From Halieaceae bacterium (GTDB taxonomy: Bacteria > Pseudomonadota > Gammaproteobacteria > Pseudomonadales > Halieaceae): a DNA stretch of 64,000 bases. The position numbers and the translations under genes were made by a program. Below are positions 16,663 to 24,800 of this stretch, in pieces. Numbering within the stretch: the stretch's first letter is position 1; each line of letters opens with the position of its first letter. The stretch spans positions 1 through 64,000 of the forward strand of contig CACNSR010000003.1 of assembly GCA_902623175.1 (NCBI GenBank), given 5' to 3'. The notes under the pieces are model-generated. The model was given only the letters and a program-made list of their open reading frames with translations, searched no databases and was not told where the DNA came from.

Positions 16663-17691
16663 ATGAACGGCAAACGGATACCGACAACCCAGATCGACAG
16701 TGGCCATAAATTTACCAATGAGCGCGGCATATCGGTCATTAAGGACGGCATCAAGGTGTCGTCGGGTGGTACCCAGCGACTTGCCAAGCCGGAATGGTTG
16801 CGCATGCGAGTGCAGAGCAGCCCGAAATTTGAGGCGGTGCGGAGCATCGTTCACGAGCACGGGTTGGCCACAGTCTGTGAGGAGGCCAAGTGCCCCAACA
16901 TGGGTGAGTGCTGGAGCGCAGGCACTGCGACCATCATGTTGATGGGTGATGTCTGTACGCGCGCCTGTCGATTCTGCTCGGTCAATACCGGTAACCCGAA
17001 TGGTTGGGTTGACCCGCAGGAACCCCAGAATACGGCGGGCGCCGTCCAATTGATGGGCCTGAAATATGTCGTGCTGACCTCGGTCAATCGCGACGATCTG
17101 CCCGATGGGGGAGCCGGCCATTACGCCGAAGTGGTGCGTGCCACCAAAGCGCTGAATCCGGAGACAGCGATCGAAGCCCTGACTCCGGACTTCCTCGGTG
17201 ATCGGTCGGCGGTCGAAACGCTCCTCGACTCGGGGATTGAGGTGTTCGCGCAAAATATTGAGACGGTGGCGCGACTGACTCATCCGGTGCGTGACCCCCG
17301 TGCAGGCTACCAGCAGACATTGGATGTCCTGGCGATGGGCAAGCGCTACAGACCCGATGTGGTGACGAAGACCTCTTTGATGTTGGGTCTGGGTGAGCGT
17401 GACGATGAAATCCAGACCTGCATGGACGACCTTAGACGACACAATATTGACGTTTTGACCCTTGGGCAGTACCTGCAACCGACTCAAAACCACCTGCCCG
17501 TTGAGCGCTTTGTGACCCCAGAAGAGTTTGAACAGTACCGCGAGTGGGGGCTAGAGCGCGGTTTCCTCGAGGTGGTCTCAGGTGTCTTTGTGCGTTCCAG
17601 CTATCGTGCGGAGCGGGTACTTGAGCACAACAATGTTGGCCTCTGTGAGTCCAGAGCAAATGTCAATGACTATGCAGCAGCCCATGAATGA
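16663..17691 (+). CDS. lipA: Lipoyl synthase LipA
   Basis: Radical-SAM enzyme that inserts two sulfurs into octanoyl groups on E2 and H proteins, making lipoate. It has 342 residues. The auxiliary cluster motif C72-x4-C77-x5-C83 and the radical-SAM motif C98-x3-C102-x2-C105 are both complete, as is the C-terminal RSSYRAE segment that supplies the serine ligand. N-terminal KDGIKVSSG and KPEWLRMR are typical of proteobacterial LipA. No lipB is next to it. It starts 18 bases after the molybdo-enzyme stop and leads a block of housekeeping genes. Confidence 0.97.
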   Translation: MNGKRIPTTQIDSGHKFTNERGISVIKDGIKVSSGGTQRLAKPEWLRMRVQSSPKFEAVRSIVHEHGLATVCEEAKCPNMGECWSAGTATIMLMGDVCTRACRFCSVNTGNPNGWVDPQEPQNTAGAVQLMGLKYVVLTSVNRDDLPDGGAGHYAEVVRATKALNPETAIEALTPDFLGDRSAVETLLDSGIEVFAQNIETVARLTHPVRDPRAGYQQTLDVLAMGKRYRPDVVTKTSLMLGLGERDDEIQTCMDDLRRHNIDVLTLGQYLQPTQNHLPVERFVTPEEFEQYREWGLERGFLEVVSGVFVRSSYRAERVLEHNNVGLCESRANVNDYAAAHE

Positions 17692-17812
17692 CGAATCCTT
17701 ATGGCAAATGCACGCTAGTGCCGCAACCCTAACCGCAGCGTTACAATTGGCGGGCTTCGAAGTGGCACACGACCTGCGCCGCATTTTGTTACGAATTTCA
17801 GAGGAGGGGTGA
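17684..17812 (+). CDS. Possible small protein between lipA and nadK
   Basis: A 42-codon frame from ATG 17684 (other in-frame ATGs at 17660, 17666 and 17672), overlapping the lipA end in another frame and stopping at 17812. The peptide is helical and ends in [19 protein letters not shown], with no signal or membrane segment. It fills most of the lipA-nadK gap, which supports but does not prove that it is real. No family recognised and no good ribosome site. Confidence 0.3.
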   Translation: MNDESLWQMHASAATLTAALQLAGFEVAHDLRRILLRISEEG

Positions 17813-17841
17813 GAGGATGAACACAGCGATCAAGACCCCTG

Positions 17842-18729
17842 ATGCTGACCATGACCTTTAACCACGTGGGCCTGCTGGGGCGCCGGGAGCACCCCGGCGT
17901 AGAGGAAATTGTCTCTGGGCTCCTCAATCTACTCGACGATCGTGGGCTGCAGGTCACTATCGAGGACCGCCTGGCAACTCTCTCTCATTTTGAAAAGCGG
18001 GCAATGGAGTCTCGCGACCAGATAGGCGCCATGGTGGATCTGGCGATTGTGATCGGTGGGGACGGCAGTCTTCTGAGTGCAGCGCGGACGCTGGTCAAGC
18101 ATGACACGCCCGTGATCGGGGTCAATCGCGGACGCCTTGGGTTCCTGACCGATGTCAGCCCCGACGAACTGATTGATCAAGTCAGCGCGGTGCTCGACGG
18201 CGATTTCATCAGCGAGCAGCGATTTCTCTTGGATACCGAGGTCTGGCGGGGCGAGCAGGTGATTGGCCGAGGCGAGGCCTTAAATGACATTGTCGTGAAC
18301 TCTGGTGCCTCGGCACAGATGATTGAATTTGAACTGAGTATCGATGGCGAGTTTGTGTATCGCCTCAACGCCGATGGCCTGTTGGTGGCGACCCCCACGG
18401 GATCGACCGCATACTCATTGTCTGCGGGTGGCCCGATTATGTACCCCGGCCTTGATGCCCTGGTATTGGTGCCAATGTTCCCGCATTCGCTGACCAGTCG
18501 CCCGATTGCGGTGAGTGGCCAAAGCGAAGTCCGTATTGATGTGGTGTCCCGCAATGATATCCACCCGCCGATCACCTGCGACGGCCAAATCTCGATCACC
18601 GCGTTGCCGGGTGATTCCGTTCGCATTCGCAAAAAGGCCCGCGAACTGACCTTGCTGCACCCGCCCGGGTACAGCTTTTACGCCAGCTGCCGAGACAAAC
18701 TCCGCTGGTCAGATGCCCTCGTTAAATAG
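17842..18729 (+). CDS. nadK: NAD kinase
   Basis: Phosphorylates NAD to NADP using ATP. It has 295 residues from ATG 17842; ATG 17851 (residue 4) is as likely. The catalytic GGDG motif is at 72-75 (VIGGDGSLLSAAR). NRGRLGFLTDV is at about 94-104, and the nucleotide-binding NADGLLVATPTGSTAYSLSAGGP loop follows at about 175-197. SRPIAV and the final TLLHPPGYSFY are typical. The frame opens only 21 bases before the start, so no longer form is possible. Its end overlaps the rhomboid gene by 17 bases. Confidence 0.96.
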   Translation: MLTMTFNHVGLLGRREHPGVEEIVSGLLNLLDDRGLQVTIEDRLATLSHFEKRAMESRDQIGAMVDLAIVIGGDGSLLSAARTLVKHDTPVIGVNRGRLGFLTDVSPDELIDQVSAVLDGDFISEQRFLLDTEVWRGEQVIGRGEALNDIVVNSGASAQMIEFELSIDGEFVYRLNADGLLVATPTGSTAYSLSAGGPIMYPGLDALVLVPMFPHSLTSRPIAVSGQSEVRIDVVSRNDIHPPITCDGQISITALPGDSVRIRKKARELTLLHPPGYSFYASCRDKLRWSDALVK

Positions 18730-19348
18730 CGCGCCTCTGGCGATTCAGCGCGCGCCCGCCACCTTCTCCTTGGTGGTGGTAACAAGTGTTTGCTTCCTGC
18801 TTTTTTACCCGTTGCAGTGGGTGGGCATGCTTGAGTTGTTCAACTTTGTACCGTTTCGTGCTGCGGGGGGCTATGTGGCATTTGGAGAGTGGGGTGACTG
18901 GTGGCGTCTCTTGACCCCCACGTTGATTCACTTTGGCTGGTTACACGTGGTCTTTAATTGCCTGTGGCTGTGGGAGTTTGGCCAGCGTATTGAGCACCGG
19001 CTGGGCGCGGTCAACCTGCTGGGTCTGTATGTGGTCAGTGCGATGCTGAGTAATTACAGCCAGTACTGGTGGGAGGGGCCGTCGGTGTTTGGCGGCATGT
19101 CTGGTGTGGTATACGCCTTCATGGGCCTGATCATGGCTGCCCAATGGCGCAGGCCTGGCTGGATTGTTCCGCCGCCCATGGCCATATTCACGTTCATGAT
19201 GATCTGGCTACTGATTGGGATGATAGGCAGCATGGAGTTCATCGGTGCGGGCGCGATTGCCAATGGCGCCCACGTCGGCGGCCTGCTGGCCGGTTGGATT
19301 CTGGGTGTCGTGATCAGTGGGTTGCCCACATTATTCGGGAGTCGGTGA
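18713..19348 (+). CDS. Rhomboid family intramembrane serine protease
   Basis: A 211-residue inner-membrane protease with six likely spans. The catalytic pair is S130 in GGMSG and H187 in GAHVGGLLAGW, each in its own span. WWRLLTPTLIHFGWLHVVFN at 63-82 is the L1-loop/TM2 region with the conserved WR and HxxxHxxxN-like pattern (H73, H78, N82). It cleaves membrane proteins within the bilayer. It overlaps the nadK end by 17 bases and is followed with four-base overlap by the YeaC-like gene, so it belongs to that operon. Confidence 0.92.
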   Translation: MPSLNSAPLAIQRAPATFSLVVVTSVCFLLFYPLQWVGMLELFNFVPFRAAGGYVAFGEWGDWWRLLTPTLIHFGWLHVVFNCLWLWEFGQRIEHRLGAVNLLGLYVVSAMLSNYSQYWWEGPSVFGGMSGVVYAFMGLIMAAQWRRPGWIVPPPMAIFTFMMIWLLIGMIGSMEFIGAGAIANGAHVGGLLAGWILGVVISGLPTLFGSR

Positions 19349-19605
19349 GCGTGGCGGATGACTATCGGCAATCGGTTCAGCACATGGACCGTCAGGTATA
19401 CGAGCAGTTGGTGACCTCGCTGTCGACTGGCCGCTGGCCGGACGGCAGAGCATTGACCGACGATCAGCGTCAGCATGCCATGCAGGCGGTGATCACCTGG
19501 GGCGAAATCCATCTGCCGCCAGAGGAGAGGGTGGGTTTCATCGACAAGGGCGCCAAAGCGGGGGACAGCTGTGACGACCCCCAGCCGCTTGCATGGAAGG
19601 ACTAG
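19345..19605 (+). CDS. YeaC-like DUF1315 protein
   Basis: An 86-residue protein from GTG 19345, whose codon overlaps the rhomboid stop (GTGA); GTG 19351 is an alternative. It resembles E. coli YeaC in its core: MDRQVYEQLVTSLSTGRWPDG, then ALTDDQRQHAMQAVITW. The family (DUF1315) is small and cytoplasmic, of unknown function. The C-terminus is polar. Placement between the rhomboid gene and the DUF2797 gene in one overlapping run supports expression. Confidence 0.75.
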   Translation: MSVADDYRQSVQHMDRQVYEQLVTSLSTGRWPDGRALTDDQRQHAMQAVITWGEIHLPPEERVGFIDKGAKAGDSCDDPQPLAWKD

Positions 19606-19609
19606 AGAT

Positions 19610-20440
19610 ATGAGTGGTTGGCAGGGCTGCCTGAGAAAGATGCAAACCGAGCTCGCGGATACGGTTCGCTACACCGTATTTCCCGAGAAAGGCGCGCTCT
19701 GCCTGAATGATCACCTCGGGCAATCCCTGCGCCTCGAATTCACAGGCCGGATTGAGTGTGTAGCCTGTGACCGTTTGACCAAGAAAAGTTTTAACCAGGG
19801 GTATTGCTTTCCGTGCTTTCGTAAGTTGGCCGCGTGCGATAGTTGTATTGTCAGCCCAGAAAGGTGTCACCTTGCAGAGGGCACCTGTCGCGAGCCCGAC
19901 TGGGCCGAGAGTCACTGTAAGGTGCCCCACATTGTGTATCTGGCCAATACCTCCAGCGTGAAAGTGGGTATCACGCGTGAAACCCAACTGCCCACGCGTT
20001 GGATCGATCAGGGCGCGACGCAAGCAAAGCCCATTGCACGGGTGCAGACGCGGTATTTCTCGGGGTTACTGGAAGTGCTTATAGCCAAGGAGGTCGGTGA
20101 CCGTACGGCCTGGCAGACCATGCTGAAGGGCAACGGTGCGGATCAGGATCTGGAGCACATCCGCCAGCAGTTGATGACGAATTGTGCGCAGGGAATAGCC
20201 GATCTGCAGTCGCAGCATGGCGAGGCGGCCTTTGAGCTGCTGGAAGACGCCCCAGAGACCCGAATTGCCTATCCGGTGCTGAGCTGGCCCGAGAAAGTGA
20301 AGGCACACAATTTTGATAAACAGGCGGTCGTCGAGGGCACGCTGATGGGAATCAAGGGACAGTATCTGATGCTAGATACGGGCGTGCTAAACATGCGCAA
20401 ATTTGGTGGCTATGAAGTCGAAATTAAGGTGGCAGCGTGA
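19610..20440 (+). CDS. DUF2797 protein with cysteine-rich zinc region
   Basis: A 276-residue cytoplasmic protein of the DUF2797 family. Residues 44-95 carry many cysteines (ECVACDRLTKKSF, YCFPCFRKL, CDSCIVSPERCH, GTCREPDW, then SHCK), likely two zinc sites. This is followed by HIVYLANTSSVKVGITRETQLPTRW at about 105-129, which resembles the start of a GIY-YIG nuclease fold (YLA, VGIT, then R-W). The nuclease relation is inference; function is unknown. ATG 19610 is three bases after the YeaC-like stop. Its own stop overlaps the pepN start by one base. Confidence 0.82.
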   Translation: MSGWQGCLRKMQTELADTVRYTVFPEKGALCLNDHLGQSLRLEFTGRIECVACDRLTKKSFNQGYCFPCFRKLAACDSCIVSPERCHLAEGTCREPDWAESHCKVPHIVYLANTSSVKVGITRETQLPTRWIDQGATQAKPIARVQTRYFSGLLEVLIAKEVGDRTAWQTMLKGNGADQDLEHIRQQLMTNCAQGIADLQSQHGEAAFELLEDAPETRIAYPVLSWPEKVKAHNFDKQAVVEGTLMGIKGQYLMLDTGVLNMRKFGGYEVEIKVAA

Positions 20441-23049
20441 TGGCGTTAAGAGAGGGGTTACCCGGCACAATCTATCGCAAGGACTATGCCGCGCCGGACT
20501 TTGCTGTATCCACGGTCGATCTGCTGGTAGACATCTCTCCAGGACGTACGGAGGTTACGGCAACTCTTGAGATGAAGAGGCAGGGCAGCGGACAGCGCAG
20601 TCTTTTCTTAGACGGAGAGCAGCTGTCACTGCAATGGATTGAACTGGACGGCGAGCGCCTGACTGAGGACGAGTACACCGTCGGAGACTCCGAGTTAGTA
20701 ATCACCTCAGTACCCGACCGTTTCTCCCTGCGCACCTGCGTGACCATTAGCCCTGAAGAAAATACCTCTCTGGAGGGCTTTTACCGTTCTCAGAGCGCCT
20801 ATTGCACTCAATGCGAGGCGGAAGGGTTCAGAAAGATCACCTACTATCCCGACCGCCCGGATGTGCTTGCAATCTACACCGTCACGCTCGAGGCGGATCG
20901 CGCCGAGTGCCCTGTGTTGCTCAGCAACGGCAACAAAGTTAGTGAGGAGGATTTGGAGAACGGTCGCCACCGTGTAGTGTGGCATGACCCCTTCCCCAAA
21001 CCGTCGTATCTGTTCGCCATGGTCGCGGGAGACCTGAAGCCCGTGAGTGACGTTTTTACCACCTGTTCTGGCCGCGTGGTGGATCTGAACATTTGGGTGG
21101 AGGAGAAAGATCTCGGTTACTGCGATTACGCCGTGAGCGCACTCCAAGCGGCCATGCGGTGGGACGAGCAGGTGTACGGCCTTGAGTACGACCTCGATCT
21201 CTATAATGTCGTCGCGGTGGATGATTTCAACATGGGTGCCATGGAGAACAAGGGCCTCAATGTTTTCAACACCTCTTGTGTGCTGGCCCACCCTGACATC
21301 ACCACGGACATGGGTTTTCAGCGCGTTGAGGCGGTGGTAGCCCACGAATACTTTCACAATTACTCGGGAAACCGGGTCACCTGCCGCGACTGGTTTCAGC
21401 TCAGCCTGAAAGAGGGCTTCACGGTCTTTCGTGACAGTGAGTTTTCGGCCGATATGAACTCCCGGGGGGTCAAGCGAGTGGAGGACGCGCTGTTCCTGCG
21501 CACCCACCAGTTTGCCGAAGATGCAGGCCCGTTAGCGCATCCTGTCCGCCCGGACGCCTTTGTCGATATCTCAAATTTCTACACCCTCACGGTTTATGAG
21601 AAGGGTGCCGAGGTGGTGCGCATGTTACACACGCTGCTGGGGGCCGAGGCGTTCCATGCCGGCACCACGCTGTATTTCGAAAGGTTCGATGGGCAGGCGG
21701 TGACCTGCGACGACTTTGTGGACTGTCTGGCGGAGGCGTCGGGGAGCGATCTGACGCAGTTCAGGCGATGGTATGAGCAGGCGGGCACGCCCGAGGTGAT
21801 ATTCAATGAGCATTACGACCCCGACACCAGGCGTTATCACTTGACCCTGCGGCAGCACAATCCAATCGCCTCTGTGCAGCAGGAAAGCGAGCCGCTAGTT
21901 ATTCCCGTGGCAACCGGCTTGCTGGTCGACGGCCAGCCCCTTGCTCTGGATGACGGGACCACGCGTGTGCTTGAACTGACCGAGCGTGAACAGACATTCA
22001 CCTTTGAAGACGTGCCGTCGAAACCCGTTCTCTCATGCTTGCGTGGTTTTTCAGCACCGGTCCGCGCCAAGGTAGATCATGCCGAGGCGGATTTGTTGAC
22101 GCTCATGGCCGGGGACGACGACGCCTTTGTTGCCTGGGATGCGGCGCAAACACTTTTGGCGAGAGCGATTGAGGCTGCGGATGCGGCATTGCCTCAGCGA
22201 TTGTTGCGGGCCTGCGAGCAAGTACTGATGGGGTCAATGGACCCGGCAATGAAGGCGCTCACTTTGGCTTTGCCGAGCGAAGAGTACCTTGCGGATCGGG
22301 CCACACAGCGGGGTTTGGTCAATGTCAGCCAGATTCATGGTCAGCGACAGCAGGTAAAAGCGTCACTGGGTGGTGCGTTGGGGACGATTTGGGAGCGGGT
22401 GCTCTATGATAATCCTGCTCCGCAAGCCTATGCGCCCCAGGCGGATGATATTGGTCTGCGGGCGCTACGACACTTGGCGCAAGATTACTTGCTGGCAGCG
22501 AATCCTGTTGCGCACCTCGATGCCGCCCACAGTCTTTATGAGCGTGCGGACAATCTGACGGACCGCCTGGCGGCGTTGCGCTGGATCACCCACTACGAGG
22601 AGGTTGAGAAGCGAGAGGCAGTGCTGGCGGACTTCTATTCGCGGTGGCAGCACGAAACGCTCGTGGTGAATCAGTGGCTGACAGTGCAGGCTACCCGACC
22701 CAATGTGGATTGCGTGGAGAGCGTACAAGCGCTCATCACCCACCCGGCATTCGATTGGCGTAACCCGAACAAATTGCGAGCACTGATTGGCGCCTTTGCG
22801 GGAGCCAACCCGATCGCCTTCCATCGCGAGGATGGCGCCGGCTATCGTTTGATGGGCGAGGTGATCGAGCGTCTGCAGGCGAGCAATCCCCAGATCGCAG
22901 CCCGCATGCTCGCGCCCATCACGCGCTGGCGCCGTTATGCGGTCGGGCAGGTGGCGATGAGGGCAGAGCTCGAGAGATTAGCCGCTATTGATCCACTGCC
23001 GAAAGATGTATTTGAGGTGGTGACCAAGGCGCTAGAGGAGCCGTCGTAG
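20440..23049 (+). CDS. pepN: Aminopeptidase N (M1 family)
   Basis: Cytoplasmic zinc metallopeptidase that removes N-terminal residues from peptides; 869 residues, matching the E. coli PepN type. GAMEN is at 266-270, the zinc motif HEYFH at 302-306 followed by NYSGNR, and the third ligand E325 in LKEG. The four-domain layout of PepN is kept, with a long helical C-terminal part. ATG 20440 shares its first base with the last base of the DUF2797 stop (TGATG), so translation is coupled. It ends the plus-strand block that began at lipA; the Bat operon converges on it. Confidence 0.96.
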   Translation: MALREGLPGTIYRKDYAAPDFAVSTVDLLVDISPGRTEVTATLEMKRQGSGQRSLFLDGEQLSLQWIELDGERLTEDEYTVGDSELVITSVPDRFSLRTCVTISPEENTSLEGFYRSQSAYCTQCEAEGFRKITYYPDRPDVLAIYTVTLEADRAECPVLLSNGNKVSEEDLENGRHRVVWHDPFPKPSYLFAMVAGDLKPVSDVFTTCSGRVVDLNIWVEEKDLGYCDYAVSALQAAMRWDEQVYGLEYDLDLYNVVAVDDFNMGAMENKGLNVFNTSCVLAHPDITTDMGFQRVEAVVAHEYFHNYSGNRVTCRDWFQLSLKEGFTVFRDSEFSADMNSRGVKRVEDALFLRTHQFAEDAGPLAHPVRPDAFVDISNFYTLTVYEKGAEVVRMLHTLLGAEAFHAGTTLYFERFDGQAVTCDDFVDCLAEASGSDLTQFRRWYEQAGTPEVIFNEHYDPDTRRYHLTLRQHNPIASVQQESEPLVIPVATGLLVDGQPLALDDGTTRVLELTEREQTFTFEDVPSKPVLSCLRGFSAPVRAKVDHAEADLLTLMAGDDDAFVAWDAAQTLLARAIEAADAALPQRLLRACEQVLMGSMDPAMKALTLALPSEEYLADRATQRGLVNVSQIHGQRQQVKASLGGALGTIWERVLYDNPAPQAYAPQADDIGLRALRHLAQDYLLAANPVAHLDAAHSLYERADNLTDRLAALRWITHYEEVEKREAVLADFYSRWQHETLVVNQWLTVQATRPNVDCVESVQALITHPAFDWRNPNKLRALIGAFAGANPIAFHREDGAGYRLMGEVIERLQASNPQIAARMLAPITRWRRYAVGQVAMRAELERLAAIDPLPKDVFEVVTKALEEPS

Positions 23050-23135
23050 ACATTGATGCAAGTTTGATGGCTTATTGTCGGAGCGCAGAGAAAGTGTTCA
23101 GGCAGAGAGCCGCTCGAGAGTGTCTCAGTATGGTC

Positions 23136-24800
23136 TTACTGCGAGGGATAGAGCAGCAAGGTATTGTCATCTATGCCCGGACCCTTGGGGGCGGGCTCTT
23201 CACGCAGCGTGTCGATCAATCCCTCCAGCGCCGAGGCCAATTCGCCATCGCCATATAGCGACCGATCCACCGCGCGGAGACGCGTCGCGAGGGATTCGGT
23301 ACTGACGCGAGCCAGCGCTTCCAGCGATGAAAATACCCGCTCGTGATGGAGATCTGCCCACTTCAGAATCGCCTTTCTGAGAAGCGCAGCATCTTCCTGC
23401 GCTGCGGCCTTTCTGATTTCGACCAACGCTTGCCGGACTGAGCCGGACTTGGCAGTGGCGCCGCCTGGTGTTGGTGAGCGGCCAGCGGTGTGGCGGCGAC
23501 TCAACCAGAGCAGAAAGCCGAGCGCTAGCGACACCAGCCAACCCGCCGCGCTGAAAGCCCACAGCCAGAGCGGGAGGGTGGCGCCCGCCGGTGAGGCGCT
23601 TGGCGCGATAGTTGGGTCATTGGTTTGATCGGCGGTCTGGATGGCGGTCACGACGACTGTTCGGGAAGGCAGCGTGGCGAACTCCAGACGGTCTGTTTCG
23701 ATATTCCACCAGGGCACGCGAATCTCGGGCAAGGTCCAAGTGCCGCCGGATCGCGCGACCAACGCTTCGCTTTGCACGCGTCGGCCCTGAAGGCCCTCAG
23801 CTAATTCACTCTGGTCAATCGACTCCTGATCAGGATAAAACCGCAGTTCAGGGATGTTGACTGCGCCTTGCACGCTACTCAGCGGCGGGAGCTGGCTGCC
23901 CTGCAGCCCCCGGGCGGTCAGTGTGAGGGTGCGCGTTGTGGAATCCCCTACATTCAGCGACGCCGGATCGATGGACCAGTTTTCTTCGAGCGTGAGCGCC
24001 CGGGCGGGCAGCCAGACCTCACCGGGGAAGCTCGTGGGCACGCTCTTGACGGTGATTTCCAGTGGCTCGGAGGCCATGCGCAGTCGCCTGCCAAGGCGCG
24101 CGCCCAATAGGGAGCGCCCCGGCTGCACCTCGCGCGCCGTAAACCCCACGGCCGGAATCCTCAGCGCGCCACTTTTCTGCGGGTACACGGCATACCGCAG
24201 TTCCGTGACCAGCCAGGTCCGGTTACCGGCGCGCCGTTGAAAAGACCGCCGTTCGAGGTTTTCCAGAACGGCATCGGGTATCTCGAAGTTCGAAATTTCG
24301 CCGCCATCCAGATTGATTGCCTGCTGCAGGGTCACGGTGAGAATGACCTCGGACTGCACGTAGACGCTGCTTTCATCTACGCTCGCGTCGAAGAGCACCA
24401 ACTCGTCCCCTGGCGCCACCACCGGCTCGGGGTTCACACGGATGGCCAGCGGTGTCGTGCTGCGCCCACCCGCGGTGAGCGATGGAATGGTCAGCGTCCC
24501 TTCGCGCAAGGGGGCTAGCTCCATCTCCAGCGTGCGAGTGACTTGGTTTTGCCCGTTGATGAAGCGCGCATTGGTGGCGCTAGAGCGTGACAGAATCTCC
24601 CAGTCCCGATTTAACGGCGTGAGATCAATCTCGGCGGGCTGCTCGCCGGCATCGCCCAATAGCGTCAGGCGCAGGGTTTCGCCCATGGCAATGGTGCGCC
24701 GATCCGCAGTTGCCGAGAGCTCTGCCCAGGACAGATTGCCCCACAGCATCAAGGCGACGCAGCACGCCCAGACAAGAGGGTTACCAACGAATCGATTCAT
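23136..24800 (-). CDS. batD: BatD-like membrane protein
   Basis: A 554-residue protein from ATG 24800, with GAGGAA upstream. Residues 1-25 form a signal peptide (L-S-W-A-E). Beta-rich BatD domains follow: TADRRTIAMGETLRLTL at about 29-45, then PLREGTLTIPSLTAGG and a second IPAVGFTAREVQPG repeat. One membrane span lies near 425-448 (LWLWAFSAAGWLVSLALGFL), and a cytoplasmic tail of about 100 residues ends the protein. BatD proteins act with the VWA proteins BatA and BatB in envelope stress or aerotolerance; the mechanism is not known. The gene overlaps the upstream gene by 20 bases and is last in the operon. Confidence 0.88.
   Translation of the reverse strand: MNRFVGNPLVWACCVALMLWGNLSWAELSATADRRTIAMGETLRLTLLGDAGEQPAEIDLTPLNRDWEILSRSSATNARFINGQNQVTRTLEMELAPLREGTLTIPSLTAGGRSTTPLAIRVNPEPVVAPGDELVLFDASVDESSVYVQSEVILTVTLQQAINLDGGEISNFEIPDAVLENLERRSFQRRAGNRTWLVTELRYAVYPQKSGALRIPAVGFTAREVQPGRSLLGARLGRRLRMASEPLEITVKSVPTSFPGEVWLPARALTLEENWSIDPASLNVGDSTTRTLTLTARGLQGSQLPPLSSVQGAVNIPELRFYPDQESIDQSELAEGLQGRRVQSEALVARSGGTWTLPEIRVPWWNIETDRLEFATLPSRTVVVTAIQTADQTNDPTIAPSASPAGATLPLWLWAFSAAGWLVSLALGFLLWLSRRHTAGRSPTPGGATAKSGSVRQALVEIRKAAAQEDAALLRKAILKWADLHHERVFSSLEALARVSTESLATRLRAVDRSLYGDGELASALEGLIDTLREEPAPKGPGIDDNTLLLYPSQ

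Noticed and set aside
16585-17493. Minus-strand frame of 302 codons opposite lipA
   Set aside because: It mirrors lipA codons in a GC-rich gene; the peptide is rich in His/Arg and matches no family.
20707-21507. Minus-strand frame of 266 codons opposite pepN
   Set aside because: Antisense shadow of the conserved pepN catalytic region.
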